The position numbers and the translations under genes were made by a program. From Darksidea phi (taxonomy: Eukaryota > Ascomycota > Dothideomycetes > Pleosporales > Lentitheciaceae), in NCBI GenBank assembly GCA_030770425.1, contig JASJFT010000318.1, positions 1 to 38,904 of the forward strand: DNA of 38,904 nt, written 5' to 3'. Positions 34,832-38,904 of the stretch are shown piece after piece. The notes beneath the pieces were generated by a model that had not been told where the DNA came from, searched no databases, and was given only the letters and a program-made list of their open reading frames with translations. Within the stretch, counting starts at the first letter, position 1. Each line of letters starts with the position of its first letter.

Positions 34832-36019
34832 GCTGCGTTGGTGGAGCATGGCAAGTCTTCTGTTCGGAATTGAGACATCGCCCGAACTCGAGTTAATACA
34901 CTGCTACTCGACGGATCTTGCGGAGAGTTGGTCGAATACATTGGTTTGGCTATCTTAATGTTTCTTAGTGTAGACCGCTTTGCGGAGGGTTTGGAGGAAA
35001 TTCAGGTCAACTAAATCTATGAGTGTAGAAGTCTGTAATACAATGCCGCCTCCTTTGTAGCATTAATGCGACGTCATAACAAGCGATTGCGTCAATTTAG
35101 GACCTATAGGTAGTCTTCATGCATGAAAGATTGTACTGAGACAAGATCTCTAAGCGCATTTTGCTAGCTGTACGTTAGTAAAGTAGTTCTCTAGAGTAAT
35201 ATCAGAGCACTGTAGCAAGGCCATCTGAGGAATTTTGCGTATTCGTGGGAGCCCGCAGCGGTGTTCTTACAGATGTAGTCGTTAGCTTAAGTCTGATAGA
35301 AGCGCAACAGGATATTCCAACATTTGCTTATGATTTAGAAAGAGCATGCTATGCGCCTCTCCTTGCCTCGTGTTTTGCATCACCAACACTCGCTCTCGTC
35401 CTATATCTTTTCTATATATCGTGTCAGCTCACACTTCTAACCTTCCTCCATTTATACAACCCCTCAAGGCGTAACGTTATAGATCTACTTGGTTGCCCCC
35501 CGAGATTATCGAATGCTTATCCAAATCCTTTTCAAGCCGGCATTCGAGTTTTTCTTCTTCTATTCCGCCTCGGCACAACTCTAGCTACAATTTCTGGAGT
35601 AATATGAGATAAAACATGTATTGATATATGTTCAATAGTGTACCTCCCTCCTTGCTGTTGTTTTTTTATTCATAACTGTTCGACAGCATATCGATGACAA
35701 AGGGTGCAGAGCGAGATGTAGGCAAATAGAAAGACGAACGAAGGCACTATAGTCTTGAACTTTGCGTATCAATTGGATCGTTTCGTTTCGTTTCGTCTCT
35801 GCCCAATCGGAACCCGCCAGCAAATTCCCCATCCCTAAATACCAAATGCTAATCCTAATCCCTAAAAATTTGCGTGCAGAATCGAAAAAGCCATTACGGC
35901 AACAGCACCAAAACAGGTACGCAAACCATCAAATACCACAACAGAGCGCTAGGCCCGCGACAACATCGTAGAAAAAAAAGCCCTTCCTCAACTTTCAATC
36001 GTCGCAGTCCTACAATCGT
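34832..36019. other. Intergenic between convergent genes
   Basis: This 1.2-kb stretch holds the 3' flanks of the small membrane-protein gene and the AA9 gene. A frame at 35245-35607 has hydrophobic runs but begins at GTG and lacks any other support. A (TTTCG)3 repeat occurs at 35781-35795 and an A/T-rich patch near 35,640-35,670. Nothing else is recognisable. Confidence 0.5.
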
Positions 36020-37643
36020 CTACAATGAAACCCCATGTCGTCGCTGATGCATACTCCTTCGCTTTTGAGTCCCCATAGTCACGTACTCAGTAACAGTAAC
36101 GTACTGCATTTCCACCTCAGTAAAGCACTCGTAGCCCTTAGGACAAACCGCCTTCTCCGTTGGCACAGGTGCGTTCTCGGACGCAGGGACAGTAATGGTG
36201 GTCTTGGACTTGTTGGCAGAAGCATCAGCACCTTCCTCGTATCCTCCGTGGTGCTTGTATGATGGAGAGGAGGTTGAAGTAGCAGCAGAGGAAATTGCTA
36301 CCTTCGAGGATGGAGCTGCAGAGGCCGTGGTATCGGTGTTCGCAGCAGCAGTAGCAGTGCTCTTTGGTGCTTCCTCTTTAATCGCAGCTGTAGTCTCCGG
36401 CATGGAAGCAACACCACCTCCTACAGTCTCCATAACCAGTCCAACCTCGATAGTCACAGCCTTAGGCGTGAGATCCTTGCCCTTGTTCGGCGGTCCATTG
36501 AAGTCTTTAGCCTTGCACGCGTCATTGATACCCTGGCACTTGTTCTGCCAGATCTCGCAACCCTTGTTGCCTGTAGGAGGAGCGACCTTGTAGCACTGAT
36601 CGAGCTGCTTCCAGCACTTCTCACCAGAGGCCCAGCAGCCTGACTCGTCGGAATAAGAAGGAACTTCAGTGCCGAACCAATTCGCGTTCTCGGCAATGGC
36701 GCCCTCAGGACGAAGGCCTTCGGTCTGAGCAGTCTGGGCATCCTTGGCGGTAGCTGCGCCAGAGGAGGTGAGTTTAGCGACGGGAGGACCAGGGATCTTA
36801 TACTCGGCGTTTTTGTTGACGTAGATGTTGAACTTGACGCTCTCCTCGCCGGCTTTTACGTAGCCAGGTATGGACACTGTCTTCTCTGGGACTAGGCTAC
36901 CCTTGCTTTCGAGGAAGACTTGGGCACAGCCCATGTAGAACTGTGCACCCCCATCTGTTGCGTTGTGCAGGGCTACGACCTCGGGACGGGCGAGGTAATA
37001 GCCACCTTGTAGACCCTTGGGCAGATTAACAGACAGACGGCCCTTGTTGGCGATGAGACGGTCGGTACACCATTGGTCTGAGGAAGCTTCGTAGCCGTGA
37101 TCGAAGACCTTGAACCAGCCATCACCGGCACCTAAACTATGTGAGGACAGGGAAAGAAGATGCATCTGGGGTACAAATACATACCCTTGTCGTCTATGGC
37201 GGAGTCGACTTTCTTCAAGTAGACAGCACAGGGACCCTTGTGACCCTCGTCTAGTGGCTCCTTGCTAGCATCGTTGGGCCAGGAGCGCATTTCGAAGGTG
37301 AGAGTAGAACCATCCGAGACAGATTGAACGCGAGAGACACCAGTGGTGCCGTCGACGTCTGCATTATTTGTTAGTTACTTTGACGATGTGTCCGAAAGCG
37401 ACATACTGCACGCCATATCGGTGCTGCCGTAGTCTTCTAGAGGAAAAGAAGCTTTGGCCGGGTCTTTTCTCATACGCATAGCGACGCCATCTCCCTGTGT
37501 CGAGTTAGTACGTGCGTTATTCAACACAGTAATGTGAGACAAACCTGGCTGACTCCGTCAACATAGAAAATGCTCCAGACAGTATGAGCCAAGGCCGAGG
37601 GCGCAGCGGCCAACGCCGCAAAAACGATAGATTGAGTCTTCAT
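36020..37643 (-). CDS. AA9 lytic polysaccharide monooxygenase with Cys-rich C-terminal module
   Basis: Four exons (37643-37545, 37494-37407, 37358-37185, 37131-36020) give 490 residues, with introns of 50, 48 and 53 nt. The signal peptide (1-19) ends ALA before His20, which becomes the N-terminal copper-brace histidine. The second brace histidine is His102 (DEGHKGPC). Gln184 and Tyr186 (GGAQFY) are the axial-site residues, with second-sphere His176, and Cys62/Cys189 are placed for the usual AA9 disulfide. The secreted enzyme oxidatively cleaves cellulose or hemicellulose using copper and H2O2/O2. After the catalytic domain (to about 245) comes a module with seven cysteines (GCWASGEKCWKQL to NDACKAKDFNG) and the motif GPPNKGKDLTPK, seen in other AA9 proteins and perhaps the X278 module. 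A Ser/Thr/Ala-rich tail and a basic C-terminus follow. There is no CBM1. It is a probable target of XlnR encoded in this window. Confidence 0.95.
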
Positions 37644-37912
37644 GATCGGTGATCGTATTGGTTTCGTGGCAAAAAGGGATTGTCGTTGATCAAAAGGTTG
37701 TCGTAGTATGACACAGAAACGAACCGAGTCTCTAGGACGCCGTAGGAATTTTCTCAAAAGAATGGACAAGTCGACTGGCGACGAGCAAAAGAATGACAAA
37801 GGCAGAAACGCCCGGAAGGAGAGACGAAAAGTTGGTTATGAAGTGCACCTCAAAGGTAAGGAAGATGATGAGGAGATGCCTCCATTTTGATGACTGCGCT
37901 CATTGCGGTCCC

Positions 37913-37918
37913 CCCCGC
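37913..37918 (-). promoter_or_regulatory. CreA-like SYGGRG site upstream of AA9
   Basis: GCGGGG on the minus strand matches the CreA consensus about 270 bases upstream of the AA9 start codon. Glucose repression of LPMO genes through CreA is common in ascomycetes. It overlaps a C-run, so chance occurrence is possible. Confidence 0.3.
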
Positions 37919-38083
37919 TGGAACCACCACATTCTCACCATCCCTGCCCCGAGCAGCCCATCTGCCGCCGTCGCGGACACCTTCTAATTTTCCTGCGAAT
38001 CCATCTCTTTGATCGGCAAAGCGCCTGCCTTTCCAGACCTAGCGAATGCCGTCTCCCGAGCGCGCGCAAGCCTTAAAAGCTTC

Positions 38084-38089
38084 TTAGCC
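38084..38089 (-). promoter_or_regulatory. XlnR-type GGCTAA site upstream of AA9
   Basis: GGCTAAG is read on the minus strand about 445 bases before the AA9 start codon, in the transcription orientation, next to a CCAAT box (38088-38092). XlnR-family activators recognise GGCTAA/GGCTAR. Function is inferred. Confidence 0.35.
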
Positions 38090-38338
38090 AATGAGTTTAG
38101 TCGACGGCCTGCAATGGCAAAACGTGAAACACGAACGAGATCGACCGAGGGGTGACGCTAGGGAACGGACAGAATTAGGGTAACGCTTGTGGCGTGTTTC
38201 GAAACAGCCATCCGATCCTCGCTTTGCAGCTTTAATTAAAGCCTCGACGTCCTGTCTTTCGTGGTCGCCGTGCAAGCGATGCTCACGAGTATGCCGTAGA
38301 ACCATAAGCGCGGGGTAATCGGGAGGAAGAGAAAATAG

Positions 38339-38799
38339 AGAGATCATGGCGTCCAATGCTTTGTCAAAGGCTTCGAATTCTCAGGTATCGGTGTCATCCA
38401 ACAAGAGGTAAATTGCACGCCGAACTCCACGAGCCGCTTCGGACACCACCAGGCGACCCAACACCAAAACAACCCACCAGAGACCTTCACGTTCCAATTT
38501 CGTTCCGTCGGCGCCAAGGAATTGGCTCCATTCAAGCGACTGGGCCTCCTGTTGTTATCCACCCTTTCCCCAATATTCGATCATTTCGCGATACAGATTC
38601 AGCCCGGTGCTCGAAACGTTCACACCGAAATCCCCGAATCTCCAGTTGGTTCTCCCTTAGGCGTGAGGAAGAAGACACCCCTCGCCACGCAATATGCAGG
38701 CGTTCTTTCTTTAGGAGCAAGGAGGCAAGCGACGTGCTGTTGTGTCCTGTACCTCGCCGCCCACCTGCATGTCTCATCGCACGAGTTTGATAATCAAAC
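38339..38799 (+). CDS. Possible partial exon at the contig edge, unknown product
   Basis: One plus-strand frame stays open for about 153 codons from just after a TAG (38336-38338) to the poly-G end, without an ATG at its beginning. Its translation has a protein-like patch (FEFSGIGVIQQEVNCTPN, then KELAPFKRLGLLLLSTL). It could be an internal exon entered at the AG near 38337-38340, divergent from the AA9 gene. A second frame (38356-38790) is also open but is Arg/Pro-rich and less protein-like. No family is recognised, and the gene would be cut by the contig end. Confidence 0.2.
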
Positions 38800-38833
38800 G
38801 GGGGGGGGGGGGGGGGGGGGGGGGGGCGGGGGG

Positions 38834-38904
<71 letters not shown>
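38800..38904. other. Artefactual contig end (poly-G)
   Basis: The last 105 bases are G except for two C (38827, 38834). This mirrors the poly-C at the left end and reads as poly-G outward, consistent with two-colour sequencing artefact and not with genomic sequence. Confidence 0.9.

Larger units (their letters stand above)
37644..38338. promoter_or_regulatory. Upstream region of the AA9 gene
   Basis: This region upstream of the AA9 start has no gene-like frame. It holds a GGCTAA-type sequence read on the minus strand (TTAGCC, 38084-38089) overlapped by CCAAT (38088-38092), a GGCTTTA on the minus strand (TAAAGCC, 38237-38243) and a CreA-like GCGGGG on the minus strand (CCCCGC, 37913-37918). 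These match the known XlnR/Xyr1 and carbon-catabolite repressor consensus sequences, but such short motifs also occur by chance. Confidence 0.5.

Noticed and set aside
35245..35607. 120-codon hydrophobic frame
   Set aside because: It starts at GTG, lies in AT-rich intergenic DNA, and has no splice or family support.

Overview
The window looks like a complete short contig from a filamentous ascomycete, probably a Dothideomycete. The evidence is short introns (about 48-80 nt) with GTNNGT-type donors and CTAAC/CTGAC/GCTAAT branch sites, codon use near 50-55% GC, and recognisable ascomycete proteins: an XlnR-type xylanase regulator, an AA9 lytic polysaccharide monooxygenase, Dbp7 and a fungal pantoate-beta-alanine ligase. 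Both ends run into homopolymer that reads poly-G outward (C on the + strand at the left, G at the right). This is the usual two-colour sequencing no-signal artefact, so the ends are not biological.

Layout. 1-1619: artefactual end plus TA-rich non-coding DNA. 1620-2974: two-exon gene for a secreted-type, cysteine-rich, single-pass membrane protein. 2975-5581: non-coding, with one broken small secreted-protein-like frame. 5582-6746: three-exon zinc alcohol dehydrogenase. 6747-18619: almost 12 kb with no convincing gene; the first 2 kb is TA-rich in a RIP-like way, the rest is balanced in composition but broken in all frames. 18620-21991 (minus): xlnR, rebuilt here as seven exons including a 16-nt micro-exon in the zinc cluster. 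21992-26104: leader and promoter, then roughly 3.5 kb of DNA with only weak relics. 26105-27610: three-exon aldehyde dehydrogenase. 28645-29607: three-exon gene for an unknown protein with a CRIB-like motif that appears only after splicing. 29813-32290 (minus): Dbp7 RNA helicase, divergent from panC/PAN6 (32616-33818). 34216-34831: three-exon gene for a 131-residue single-pass membrane protein. 36020-37643 (minus): four-exon AA9 LPMO. 38339-38799: an open frame running into the artefactual end.

How the genes relate. The clearest functional link is plant cell-wall breakdown. xlnR encodes the master activator of xylanase/cellulase genes, and an AA9 LPMO (a class usually in its regulon) lies about 14 kb away with GGCTAA-type and CreA-type sequences upstream. 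The alcohol and aldehyde dehydrogenases are ordinary carbon metabolism and sit far apart. Dbp7 (ribosome biogenesis) and pantoate ligase (pantothenate/CoA) share a short divergent promoter. I see no biosynthetic gene cluster, intact transposon, tRNA, rRNA or CRISPR array. No wholly new system is evident. The best leads are the spliced CRIB-like gene, the small tail-anchored-like protein, the AA9 C-terminal module and the micro-exon architecture of xlnR.
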